64,000 nt of DNA from Rhynchospora pubera (taxonomy: Eukaryota; Streptophyta; Magnoliopsida; Poales; Cyperaceae). Shown here one piece after another: positions 21,338-32,323 of this stretch. Numbering within the stretch: the first letter of the stretch is position 1; every line of letters begins with the position of its first letter. A program made the position numbers and the translations under genes. The stretch covers positions 310,870,513 to 310,934,512 of the forward strand of contig CM051459.1 of NCBI GenBank assembly GCA_028095005.1. The letters run 5' to 3'. The notes beneath the pieces were generated by a model, which did no database searches, had not been told where the DNA came from, and worked only from the letters and a program-made list of their open reading frames with translations.

Positions 21338-21682
21338 ATTGTGATGTGATATGATAGTAAACTTATGAACGATGTTCCAAAATAAATATTGCATAGTAGT
21401 AAATATTCAAATTTATGATTAATACTTATGGAAAAATGGAAAAAAATTCTAAAATGGTAGGTGAATATTATTTTCTAAAACAGTATATGAATATTATTTT
21501 ATGATTAATACTTATGAAAAATACTTATGAATATTCAAAATAATTGCTCTGCATATTCTTTTTATATTTTTGACGATCAACGTACTGTCAACATCATTAG
21601 TGAATAATAAATTGTTAAAATACGAACATAATATAATCATCTATTGAAGTTTGTTGTATTAGAACATTTGACGCACTGATTA

Positions 21683-21709
21683 TTCGCGCAACGCACGTAT
21701 ACCTACTAG
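21683..21709 (+). mobile_element. Possible Helitron 3' end
   Basis: GCGCAACGCACG followed by a short spacer and CTAG|T resembles Helitron 3' termini (hairpin then CTRR, inserted before T). The hairpin is imperfect and I did not find the matching 5' TC end. Confidence 0.35.
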
Positions 21710-22415
21710 TTATAATTAATTAAGAAAAGATTAATTATTTGAAGTATTAAAAATTTATTTAAAAATTAATATAGTAATATTTTATTTGATTTATAATTTA
21801 TCATTATAAATTTATAATAGAAGAGAAAAAATAATATATACTACTACAATGTTCTTTTGTTGTGGTCACGACCGTACAAAAAGTCTCATTTGCCAAATAT
21901 CTTTGAATGTACGTTGGTATTGGCATGAAAATATATACTAAGAAATTTGGATCAGACGACTAAGTAATTAATTTGGCCATTCAACAATTGATGTACATCA
22001 ATTGTTTCTTTCCTTATTAGCTCGTGATTAGCACAATTGTACATCAATTGTACTTAAATCTATTTTTCATAGTTGTTGAATGGGCCTCTGAGTTTACTTT
22101 GATTCTAACAAGTCAGAATTCCGAACTAGAGGGGGAAAATGGACGTGCTATGGAGTTACACAGCTTCAGGGAATTTAAGTATCTAAAAAGACAATGTTCC
22201 TTATTTTTTAATTTAAATTACTAGATTCACCATCAAATTACAAAAGCACTACAGCTGGTTGACATTATCTCATTTTTGTGTTTATTTCGGCTTGTCAAGC
22301 TACTTCACTGACTAATCCATATGAAACATTATTTTCACCTAGCTTGGCAGTTGGCGCATAATATATAATTCTCATTTTTATTTTTATTTTTTGGTTACTT
22401 CAAGCCTTCAAGCAC

Positions 22416-22422
22416 TATAAAT
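22416..22422 (+). promoter_or_regulatory. TATA box upstream of the small Pro/Gln ORF
   Basis: TATAAAT in CACTATAAATCTCCCC, 75 bp upstream of the ATG at 22497, with an A-rich leader in between. Confidence 0.5.
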
Positions 22423-22496
22423 CTCCCCGTAACAACAGTCTCCATCTATCGCCTTCAGGCAAATTCAAAATCAGAATACACAAAGAACAAAAGAGA

Positions 22497-22937
22497 ATGG
22501 CCTATAGAGAAAACAAGCCACTTCAATTTACCCAGCACCCAACACTTATGTGCAGCAGCAACGTATATATGGAGCAAGCCAACCAGCCAGTTATGCTTCC
22601 GCAGGCACCAGTGACACAGCACCCCCTGCCATTTACGCAGCCCCAGCCACCATACATAGAACCACAAAAAAAGGATATGCAGGTCATTATGACTCCACCG
22701 TCGTCTGAGGGGATTATCGGGCACATATATAGCACGTGGTATGTCGATTACGGCCACATTCTTCGCGACTGTGATCATGACCAGAATACACCTCAAGTAC
22801 TACATGGACTCGAGTTTTTATATCACCTCAGTTCTCAAGTAAGGAATATTTACTATATTCAAAGAATGCAAAACGACCAAAAAGTTGGCAATATAGTTAC
22901 ATTACCGGGGGAAAAAAATAAAAAAGAAGTAGTCTAA
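22497..22937 (+). CDS. Unrecognised small Pro/Gln-rich ORF, possibly frameshifted
   Basis: A good TATA box and an A-rich leader (AACAAAAGAGAATGGC) argue for a real gene start. The annotated frame gives 146 aa: a Gln/Pro/Thr-rich first half (QPVMLPQAPVTQHPLPFTQP), then unpatterned residues. From about 22508 the frame two bases over is also open and ends at TGA 22708, encoding a Tyr/Ala/Pro/Ser/Thr-rich chain that closes GYAGHYDSTVV. Its composition looks more like an ordinary small plant protein. The gene may therefore have suffered a frameshift near its start, or only one of the two frames is real. The last 8 bp of the ORF lie across the segmental breakpoint at 22930/22931. No family recognised. 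Confidence 0.4.
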   Translation: MAYRENKPLQFTQHPTLMCSSNVYMEQANQPVMLPQAPVTQHPLPFTQPQPPYIEPQKKDMQVIMTPPSSEGIIGHIYSTWYVDYGHILRDCDHDQNTPQVLHGLEFLYHLSSQVRNIYYIQRMQNDQKVGNIVTLPGEKNKKEVV

Positions 22938-23844
22938 CACTCCCATTAGGTCGATTAACCCTCAACTTTCGCATGTTGGCTTAATCTACCTAAGATCACT
23001 TGTTGTTTTCAAAGGTATCCACTAGACTTTCGCCTTAGCAGAAACTTTCTCCCATCGGGTACTAATTGGACTACCTTTCGGCTTATATCCTACCTCAAGT
23101 CACTTTGTTCAACCAATCAACTAACCTACACCTTTGACCAAGATTAGATGTGGCCATTCATCTAATAGGAGGTTCAGTTAATCAATCAAGCACTAACAAG
23201 CATTCACAAATAACATCCAACAAGCAATACACATCAAATACCAAATATCAAGTGTCATACATCAATCCAAATATCAAGATCTAACCTAAGCCCTAAGACA
23301 ATGCAATCTAGTCTAGCATATGCTCAAAACTGAAAGTAAATGATGAAATGCAAGATACAAACTCCATAATCGAGCAAACAAGAGAGAAAGGAAAGATACA
23401 ACCGTAACCCAGCCTATTCCTCCTACTTGCAAGCTTCTAGAGTCGAAATCGGGGTCGGAATCACTGCTGTCGCATGAAATTCCAAGCTCCAGAGGCACAA
23501 TACGGGATGCAATGGCGATGGTGCGGGGTGCAATGGCGGCGGTGCGGGGTGAATCGACGTGGCAGAGAGTGGATCGGCGGTGGAAAATGGAGTTGTGCGG
23601 GGTACGAAGTGGAGTTGTGCGGGATACGGTTGTGTTGTGCGGGCAATGATGGAGCTGTGCGGGGTAGATGAGGCGGTGGAAGTTGTGCGGGGTAGCTGTG
23701 CGGGATACGGTTGTGTTGTGCGGGCAACGATGTAGTGGAGTTGGGTACAGTGGAGGAAAACGGTGGAAGATGAGGCGGCGCCCCAGGCAGCCGCCTGGGG
23801 AGTGGAAGATGGAGAGAAGGATCCCTAATTTGGCATGGGAGGCG

Positions 23845-23855
23845 CTTTATATAGG
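23845..23855 (-). promoter_or_regulatory. Probable LTR promoter TATA box, copy B
   Basis: The minus strand reads CCTATATAAAG, in the orientation of the gag-like ORF. The matching site in copy C is at 53005-53015. Confidence 0.45.
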
Positions 23856-24057
23856 ACGTGGATTAGGTTTAGGGTTTGGTGCGGAGTACAGTTAGGTCGG
23901 TGTGGGATACAATTTGGGCTGTGCGGGCTACAACAGGGCCCAGTTCGGAGTACAACAGCGTGCTGGGCTGGGAATGAGTCATCCAGCCCAAGTGTTGGCC
24001 GCACAGCTGGGTTGTACTCCGCACTGGAGATGTCCAAGATATGTTGGATGCATTGTA

Positions 24058-24250
24058 GGCCGCACTGGAGAGCTGTTGGCCGCACAGGAGGAGTGTTGGC
24101 CGCACCAGAGAGTTGTTGGCCGCACCAGACAAGTGCTGGCCGCACAGGAGGGGTGTTGGCCGCACCACAGAGGTCTTGGTCGCAGCAGAGGGTTGTTGGC
24201 CGCATCAGACAAGTGTTGGCCGCACAGGAGAGTTGATGTCGCACAGGTGG
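24058..24250. repeat. 20-bp minisatellite in the LTR, copy B
   Basis: About nine 20-bp monomers of the type TTGGCCGCACCAGAGAGTTG. It lies upstream of the LTR TATA box in the element's orientation, so probably in U3. Copy C has one more monomer. Confidence 0.9.
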
Positions 24251-24734
24251 CATGCAGAGAAGAGGGATGTGAGGTGTCTGCCGCACAGGGTTGATGTAGG
24301 CCGCACCAGATCACTTGTAACTTGCCGGAAAGGTGCCGATTTGCGTTGGTTTCGCCTCAAATCCCTGAAATTCAAAGACAGACCAAAAGCAGTACCAAAT
24401 CCTACAAATCCAAACCGAAAAGCACATAATTTCAAGAGTTTAGGTTATGATTTTAGGGTTAAGTCCGGCCAAATACCATATATATAAATGCTATATCAAA
24501 TATTAAAAAGTTGAAATTTTAGAGTTCCAAATAAAAAAATTTTAATTTCAGATTTAATATTTTTGTAATTTCGAATTTTATAGTGCCAAATTTAATTCTG
24601 AAATTTTTTATTTTCGACTTTTGAAATTTTAATTTTAACTGTTTATTATGAATTTTTATATTACTTTCGTGTTTTTTGCTGAATTTGACAGCCGTTGTCA
24701 TACGATTTATCACTTAGGTTGATATAGGGATGAG

Positions 24735-25360
24735 CAAAATACTCGTAAGTCGTGAGCTAATTCGAACTCGACTCAGAAAAGCTCGATTGCAACTCGAGCC
24801 AACTGAACTCGAGTTGGTAGAACTCGAGCTGAACTAACCCGGTTAGTTGACGAGTCGAGTTTGAGTTGAGGTCAACTCAGCTCACAACTCGTGAGTTGAC
24901 TCGTGACATAATAAATTTATATTTCAAATATATATTATCAACATAATTTATGAGTATTAAAAATTTATAAATAAATAATAAGAATTTTTTTTCCTATATA
25001 TTTTTATTTTAGATAATATTACATATGATAGATTGAGTTTCAATACATATTTTGTTTCAAATCAATAAAAAAATATAAAATACAACAATTTTAATGTTTA
25101 CAATATTGTATATGTAAAAAAAATTTAATATTAGAATAACATATGGATTAAATAAATAAAATTTGAAGGATATATGTTTATTCCAAGTTAACTCATGAGC
25201 CAATGAGCTAGCTCGAGTTTGGGATGAGTCGAGTTTGAGCTAGCTTAAAAAACTCGAAAGTATTTCTAACTCAGCTCAACTCAGCTCGAGTTACAGCTGA
25301 GCTGAGTTTGAGTTGTCCCCAACTCGCTCGAACTCAGCTCATATACAGCTCCGGGTTGAT
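24735..25360. repeat. AACTCGAG-rich palindromic repeat, copy B
   Basis: Two blocks (24740-24905 and 25185-25350) dense in AACTCGAGTT-, GAGCTGAG- and ACTCAGCTC-type strings in both orientations, around an AT-rich core. It resembles a degraded DNA element, but I could not find ends or a target duplication. Confidence 0.5.
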
Positions 25361-26328
25361 AACGTAAATTCAATCATTTTTTTTTTGCGATGATTTATTT
25401 CTAATTTTAGTTTTTTCATAGTTGTATCATTAAAAAGGTCAAATGAAATAATCGATCGCATAAATCTAATTTTGTCATTTATCGGTAGCGTAAAAATAAT
25501 TCGTTATTTAGGGACGCTATATCTGTAAGTTCTGACTTATACAATGACATAGTTATAATTTTTTTTTTCTAATCATATTTGAAACATAATTCAAATTCAC
25601 GGATAAATTTTATTTTATTGGTGCACTAATATAGCATAGAGAAAGGTTCCGCTGCAAATATTTTGGTTATCTCAAATAATAACATTTTGCTATATAGGTA
25701 ATTTTTTAAATTGTAAAATTTGAACTTTAAATCCAAACCATTGATCTTATTTAATTTAATAAGCGATATTTTTTCATATAAATTTTGTAAATTTTAGAGT
25801 TTATTTGATACTCGATCAAAGGCTAAAACATGAACGTATTAGAACGAATCTATCATAGTTAAATATATTAAAAATAGTTCTACCAATCATTATTTAATTT
25901 AATAATTAAATATATTTGAAAATCTAAAGTAGATATATTTGTAAGTCTAAGGTAGTTCATGCCTAATCTATAGACAAAAAAAATATCCTCTCATATGACA
26001 TGCAATTTGAGCCTTCCAATTTTCGTTGATCGATCAATCTGAATATATTCTAGAAGTTTAACCTTCTTAATTAAAAGTCGTGACTACATTGACTTTTAAT
26101 TAAAAATATTATTTTAGTTAAATATATTAAAAATAGTTTTACAAATCATCTAAGATAGTTATTTATTTATAAAGTAAATATAAAATATATATATTGGAAA
26201 TATATATTTCTTTATATATTGATAGATTTAGCCATCAAAATTTATTAAATTGCGGCGAAATAGCCTCCCCTCATCTAGTAGGATTTAATGTTCAAATATG
26301 CACTGTCCTTGAGCTTTACATAACTTCT

Positions 26329-26839
26329 AGGAAAAAAAAATTCACGTGCCATCCAAAATTGAGAAAATTGAGGATTTTCCACCCAAAAGTAAAATCTTCT
26401 ATTTTTACCAAAAAAATTCAAATTTCTTCTTGAAATACCACTTTATCATTTTAAATATAAATAAATAAATAATAATAATTAAATATTAGAAATATAATTT
26501 TACGACTATTATCCCTTGCTCCCAATATTAGAACCAGTCGATCAAAACTCGATTGAACTCAATATTCCCATATGTTCTTCTCTTTCGCGCAAATAGATGA
26601 GCCAAATAAAATTGGATTCGATCGAATTTTGATTGATTGGTTCTAATATTGGGTGCGAGGGCATAACAATTAGACAATTACATTTCAATTATTTAACTTT
26701 TAATTTTTTATTTTAAACGACAGAGTGATATTTAGAGAAGAAATTTTAATTTTTTGGTACAAAAACAAAATATTTTATTTTTGGATGGAAAATTCTCAAT
26801 TTTCATGGCTAAAAAAATAATTTTCCTAACTTTTAATGT
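26329..26839. repeat. Long imperfect foldback, copy B
   Basis: Same structure as at 780-1290, carried by the segmental duplication. The flanking sequence 25550-28720 is AT-rich and non-coding as far as I can see. Confidence 0.7.
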
Positions 26840-28720
26840 GAAAATTTGATATTGGAAAAATAATTTATCGTGAAAATGTATACCAACATGATTTATAATC
26901 ATATTAGTACCATATTTCATATTTTCCACATATGCGCAAACAATGTTGTAATTATTATATAATTTCGATCCACAAAATAAAATATTTTCTTGCTAGAATT
27001 CCTATATTATCACATTAATAAATGTTTAAATATTCCAGAAAAATAATATGTATATCGCATTTAATTATAAATATAGTTGGTAAAATTATTATTGAGTCTG
27101 GTTACAGTTAAATGGATTTGACATATCATTTCGTCAAACCCGATTAGAATCTATAAGTTAAAAATAATTTTCTAAAAATCTGAAAAATGATAAATAAAAT
27201 TTTCAAAATATGAATTATAATTTTTGTTACAATATTTCAATATGAAAAATTAATTCAACGAAAATAACTATAGTACTATACTTGATAAATTGATATTTTT
27301 CTAACTCTCTACTTATAGCCCATACTATATAATTGGAAATTAAAAAAAATACTAACGAATCTATAAATTAACTGCATTAGTAACATATTCATATTTATAA
27401 CTAGATTCCCATCCCATGTACTATTTCTACCATATTCAAACTATATTATTGAATAACGGTGCACAGGAAGTGGTTATTGGATTTGGTCACACGATATATT
27501 GAAAACGAAGGGTAAGTGGGACGTTATTTGTTATTTTTTAATCATTTTGAGGGAGATTTTTTTTATAATTGGTAAAAAAAAGATAGGTAACTACTTTTGG
27601 CGGACTGACCTTATTCTTTCGAAGTTTTTTTTTTATAACGATAAATTGTATTTGGGCAAGGCGAGGACTGACCTTATTCTTTCAAAGTTTTTTTTTTCAA
27701 AAAATGTACTTCAAATGACAATTATAAATCGATAAATATGACCATCATATTAAAATCCTGTAGAAAATCAAATTGTAAGTTCTTGTGAAAATGTTTACCA
27801 TTCTTCATATTTTTCAGAAAAATCAGCTTCCTGGATTTTTATAATTTTTAAGGGTGGCATATTTTTAGTTCGCAATCTAAGAGTGATATTTTCCAAACTG
27901 ATAAAAATCTGTAGTGAAAAAAAACTAACTTTTTCTAAAACAAAACACATTGCAATAATATTTAATCATAACCTACTTAGATACTGTATTTATTTACTAA
28001 TATACAATCTATACGACCAATGGAAACAATTTCATGAAATTGGATTAATCTTATTGATCATAGTTAAATCTTTAATTTTTCAATCACGCGAATCTTGCTT
28101 TTCGAGAAGAAAATTTGAAAGAATTTTTTTTTTCAATTAGTTCGCAATTTATAGTAGCCTATAATTATTTATTTATATGTTTATTTATTTATTGATAGAA
28201 GAGATCAGCTATAAAAAGACAATAGAAAGTGGAGGGTAGTATGGGATTTGCGCATGTAATAAACGGGACGTGTACGTTAGTGGGAGGTTATTTAATTACT
28301 TGTTTATTTCATTCATTAATTATTTTGTTTAGAGAGATTAATTTTCTTCAATTGATACGGACGAAAAAAAATCGGGTAACCAACTTTGGCGGTACAATTT
28401 GGCGCCCATGTATAAAAAATGGTTATGCTAAATCTTGCCACGCGGTCTTGCAGCAGCGCTATCATAGTAAGAACGCAATTAACTTTAATATCAGTCTTGC
28501 AATAGTATGTAATTAGCGAGAAAATTAAAATTCCTTGCAATCATCATGTTGCTAAAACCCCTTTTTGGATAAAAATAAAGAATTAAATGGATAAAAATGA
28601 AGAATTTAAAACCGGAAACAGCTAGTGCTCAATTTGGCGCAACATTATGGATAAAAATAAAGAATTTAATGCAACAACATACTTTCAATTTGCAAGTGAA
28701 TATCACTCTTAAAAGAAAGC

Positions 28721-29077
28721 TCACCGGTTGCAATCCATGCTAGGAGTGATGGTAACATTGACAGAGACACCACATAGGCTGGGAAGAAGAGCGGCACGTG
28801 AGAAATCGACTGTCGGGAAGTGGTTGGCAACTCCCTTGAGGCAGTTGCACATGGTCATTTTGTCGGACGGAGTGACAGCTGTTCGGTTCAGCACTGTCAT
28901 CCCACCACAACACAAATGGTACGGTATTGTGGACCGGCCGGCGAGATAAGATGCACACGGGCTGATCATGCGTGCGACCTTATTACACGGCATTGGCGTT
29001 GCAAACACCGTGTAGGTGTAAGTGCAAGATAATGCAGCGGTGAAAAATAATACAAGGGTTATGAGGCTTCTTGCCAT
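28721..29077 (-). CDS. Type 1 non-specific lipid-transfer protein, copy B
   Basis: 118 aa, identical to copy A except Glu to Lys just after the first mature cysteine (codon near 28979). All eight cysteines, the signal peptide and the donor-like GTGAGC at the stop are kept. Surface charge differs from A and C at this position. The open frame and TATA box suggest it can be expressed, but there is no direct evidence of transcription. Confidence 0.92.
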   Translation of the reverse strand: MARSLITLVLFFTAALSCTYTYTVFATPMPCNKVARMISPCASYLAGRSTIPYHLCCGGMTVLNRTAVTPSDKMTMCNCLKGVANHFPTVDFSRAALLPSLCGVSVNVTITPSMDCNR

Positions 29078-29123
29078 TAGGGAGAGTGAGTGAGAGGTGG
29101 TGTGTGCTTGAGTGCATATGACA

Positions 29124-29137
29124 ATATATATATATAA
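29124..29137 (-). promoter_or_regulatory. TATA box of nsLTP copy B
   Basis: Same TATATATA run at the same distance from the ATG as in copy A. Confidence 0.6.
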
Positions 29138-29441
29138 GAGGGTCGGCTCTGTTCATTTTTATTTTGTATTATTTATTGTCTATTCTTGTTTGTTCTTTTA
29201 TGTATATATTTGTTATTATTGCTTTTGAGGGGTGGAGGCGGTGCCAAAAGTGCTTGGGATGGGGTAGTTAGGCCTATCCAAGGGGCGTGACAAATATTAT
29301 TTAATTAATTCGGTTTCAACATTTGATAGATTTCTGAGGGCAAATTAACAATTTAAGTTCTTGGTGGAATTTTAACGAGCATCTTGTGTGCTAAAAAACT
29401 GATATGAGGTCTTAAATTAGAGAACGCTTGTGTATGGGCGG

Positions 29442-29952
29442 TACTTGACTGACCCGTTACACATGTTGATCGAGGCTGAATTACCTGCTAATATAATTGA
29501 TGTGAGGTTGAAACAAGAGCAAGAGATCATTGAAGAACTGCTAAAACTTGGCATAAGTGAACTCAATTAATTAGAACTTAAATTGTTTGTTTACAATATC
29601 ACAAGGTCTTTCTGATGTTTCTTTTTCTTTTTAATTTTCAAGTTTCTATAGTGGTTTTGCTCATTTAGCAGTGACAACGTGTTCTAAGTGGCTAGGTACT
29701 GAATCCAGTGTGAATTTGTACCGCTTTTGTGTTATCAGAGGTTTGTTTCCATTTAGTCCTTGATGACAGTTCTCATGACCCAAATACCTAGTAGTTTGTA
29801 ACATTAATATTTCAAGGACTAAAATGTGATTATTTTATATCTCTTCGGCAGATGAGTAGCAAGATATTTACAAGAAGCAACAGCTGAGAGAACTTGCCAT
29901 ACCGAACTCTTTTTCTCTGAGAGAGAGAGGAGGCCTCTCTCAAACAGACATG
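29442..29952 (+). pseudogene. KH-domain protein pseudogene fragment, copy B
   Basis: Same two exon remnants and same in-frame TAG as in copy A. Here the preceding codons read GRYLTDPLH (GGG where A has GAG). Confidence 0.7.
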
Positions 29953-30281
29953 GTTGTGGACTTGTGGTTCCACATCACGCCAACAAGTAATTGCTTCCGA
30001 GAGTTAAAATTAGCATGTAAACATTTCTAACTTAAAGTTTGTATTAAGTAAAAAGAACGTTTCAAAGATGATAACAGTGTCAAATTAACTAAAAAATAAT
30101 TATTTAAATTTTAGATGTCATTACAAAATCTTTTTAATAACTGTAAGAACCCAGAAGCTATATAATTTAAAGCATTAATATTAATATAAATCTTTAGAGC
30201 GACATGCTATGTTATATTTTGTTTAGCATAAAAACGAAAGGAACTATAGAATCAGTGAGAAATTAACTTCCCCTGGCAAAA

Positions 30282-31725
30282 CTAGTTTTTATGAGCATCA
30301 ACTATAGGTGGATCTGCATAAGGACCTTTTAACCAACTATTGGCAATATAGCGGTAAGCGGCTTCAGTTAATCTTAAGCCATCCCAATTCAAATATGTTG
30401 ATGGATTCTTGCATACAGTAACATTTGGAGAGCTGCACGTCTCAATCAGGCTATAATTGTATTTACCACCTTTTCCGCAGCAAACAACTAATGGCTTAGA
30501 TATAAATCCTGAAATAACAAATGTTGAACTCCTTTTTAGACCAGAAATAAGCACATGTAAATCCAGAAATAACATCAAGTTGGAATTAATACAGTAGAGT
30601 GGAGAGACTTCGAGATTCCTCAATTTTTTTCTTCTTCTTTTTTTTTAAAATATATTGATTATCTAAAAGCAGGTCAGGTTTATCTCTCTCTCAAGTCCTA
30701 ATTCAATAGCGTTTTCCATTTTTATTAGAAAGATTTGTCGACTGATTTTGTAGCTTACCATAACGTTGAGGAAACCTGACAAAGTTTAAAACAGGTTCGT
30801 AAAAATCTGCATAAATGATCTTTGCTTGAGGATAATTGACTCGCAGTTCTTTTACCGCCTTAAGTAGAAGGTAGTTATGATGTCTTGATAGTGTGTTGTA
30901 TCGTTCAATGCATCCAGTCTTAGGATCATAAGAGGACTTATCATATGCATAAAGGTCGAAAACATCCAATTTTGCCGGAAGGCAGCCTATAGGCATGTTT
31001 CCTGGTACCACCACAGTCTGTGCACCTTGATCAAGAAGTTCCTATTGAAAGATAAAGTGTGTGTGTGCGCGTATATACACACACGTATATATGTCTGTTA
31101 AGAATGCATTTGTATCCTGATTAACACATAACGAATATTTGCACATATATTTAATAAGCAAATAGATCTTCTTTTCAAATTCTTGTCAATTTTTTGTCTT
31201 TTGTTTTTAAGCCGGGCAGAAAATTCTGAAGTACCTTGATTATTCCCGCAATAATCTGAATAATTTTTGCAGCATAAGACACCATCATAGGCAACTTACT
31301 GGAGGGCACTAAGACGTAGTCTCTCCCTTCAATATGTCCAACAATGAAGAGAGATCTGCTAAAATAATCTCTGCATTCTGCATTGCAAGTTTGCAACGAC
31401 AACATTGCTTGTTCAGTTAATTTTAGTTTTTTACATTCAAGGTCATATTGATTCAATATTTTACTTGAACATGCCATTTAGGAGAAGGGAACTAGAGGTT
31501 ACAAACCCTTTGTTGTTTGGCATAACGAAGGCTTCAACTCCTTGAACCATTGTAGTTGAGATGATAATGAAGTACTCAATGGATCTTCATAAGATGTTAG
31601 ATTGTGCTCCTTGAAGAAAGTCGGGTCAAGCGCTGTTGCACCTTCTACCGCAAAATTTGCTCCTTGTCGAAAGCTTCCATTTTTGCCCAAGTAAGGTTTA
31701 AGATATGGCAGGCCAAATTCCTCCG
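30282..31725 (-). pseudogene. GDSL gene, copy B, exon 1 lost
   Basis: Exons 2 to 5 are present at 31725-31507, 31377-31235, 31041-30759 and 30508-30282, with the same splice sites as copy A and no stop inside them. The copy unit ends at 32160 in intron 1. No sequence encoding the signal peptide or block I FGDSYTDTGN is found downstream in the window. Without exon 1 the product would lack the nucleophilic Ser and the secretion signal, so I call it a 5'-truncated pseudogene. Like A and C it has Arg in blocks III and V. At residue 304 it has Pro where A has Arg. Confidence 0.85.
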
Positions 31726-32160
31726 CTGCATAACAAATTAAAAAAATAAATAAATAAATAAAATGGAAATTGATTACTGAATTACTACAGTATATATCAT
31801 GATATAGAGATCAATTCTTTTCTATGTACTTCTATGCTAGATTTGCTTTATATTAAATCAATATGACCTTGAATGTAATTGGACGAATTGGAGACCTCAT
31901 ATCTTTGAATTTTTTTTTACTAATTTTGAATTTTTAAAGATTTCAATATTGATTCAATATGACCCAAAAATTTCTTTTCTACTAATTTTGGATTTTTAAA
32001 GATTGCTGTATATTTGGATTCAACATAATAGAGGACGAATTGGAGAACAAATTGCTAAAGTGCTATGTGTCTTAATATCAATTTTATACTTTTAATGAAA
32101 GACCTAAATCATTCAGTATTTTTTTTTCCATTTTGAAATCTTGTTGGGAATAAAATTTTA

Positions 32161-32320
32161 CTCCTTAAAGTGCTATAGTGACCTAAATTATAAGGCAGAA
32201 TTCATGCGACCTCTATTCATTTAATAGCCGCAACCCTAAATCATTCACCCAATTACACCCTAAATCATACGCCCTTTTTTATGAAGTCAGCGCAACAAAA
32301 TTTCAGCCCAGACAATCAAA
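32161..32320. other. Filler DNA at the copy B breakpoint
   Basis: Just past the end of copy B, short strings seen elsewhere are stitched together. AAAGTGCTAT and CCTAAATCATTCA both occur within the preceding 130 bp of copy B. ACGCCCTTTTTTATGAAGTC and AAAATTTCAGCCCAGACA occur at 14720 and 14687, in the opposite order. Confidence 0.55.
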
Positions 32321-32323
32321 ATT

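Larger units (their letters stand above)
22931..24485 (-). repeat. LTR fragment, copy B (cut at the duplication breakpoint)
   Basis: Corresponds to the LTR of the gag-like element at 51587 onward, but starts abruptly at 22931 and so lacks the end next to the primer site. It holds a minus-strand TATA box at 23845-23855 and the 20-bp minisatellite. ORFs read through it in several frames are products of the repeats. Confidence 0.65.
22931..32160. repeat. Segmental duplication, copy B (truncated on the right)
   Basis: Matches copy C from 22931 (C 52091) through the LTR, the nsLTP gene and GDSL exons 5 to 2. Identity with A and C stops at 32160, inside GDSL intron 1, and is replaced by unrelated, partly templated sequence. 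On the left it abuts the small Pro/Gln ORF of the A unit. The offset to C is 29160, becoming 29180 after a 20-bp repeat monomer that B lacks. Confidence 0.95.

Noticed and set aside
24058..24250. CRISPR-like array
   Set aside because: Contiguous 20-bp monomers without spacers, in a plant LTR.
23461..24487. Many overlapping ORFs of 65-153 aa in both strands (also 52621-53667)
   Set aside because: A 20-bp minisatellite without stops stays open in several frames; products of the LTR repeat.
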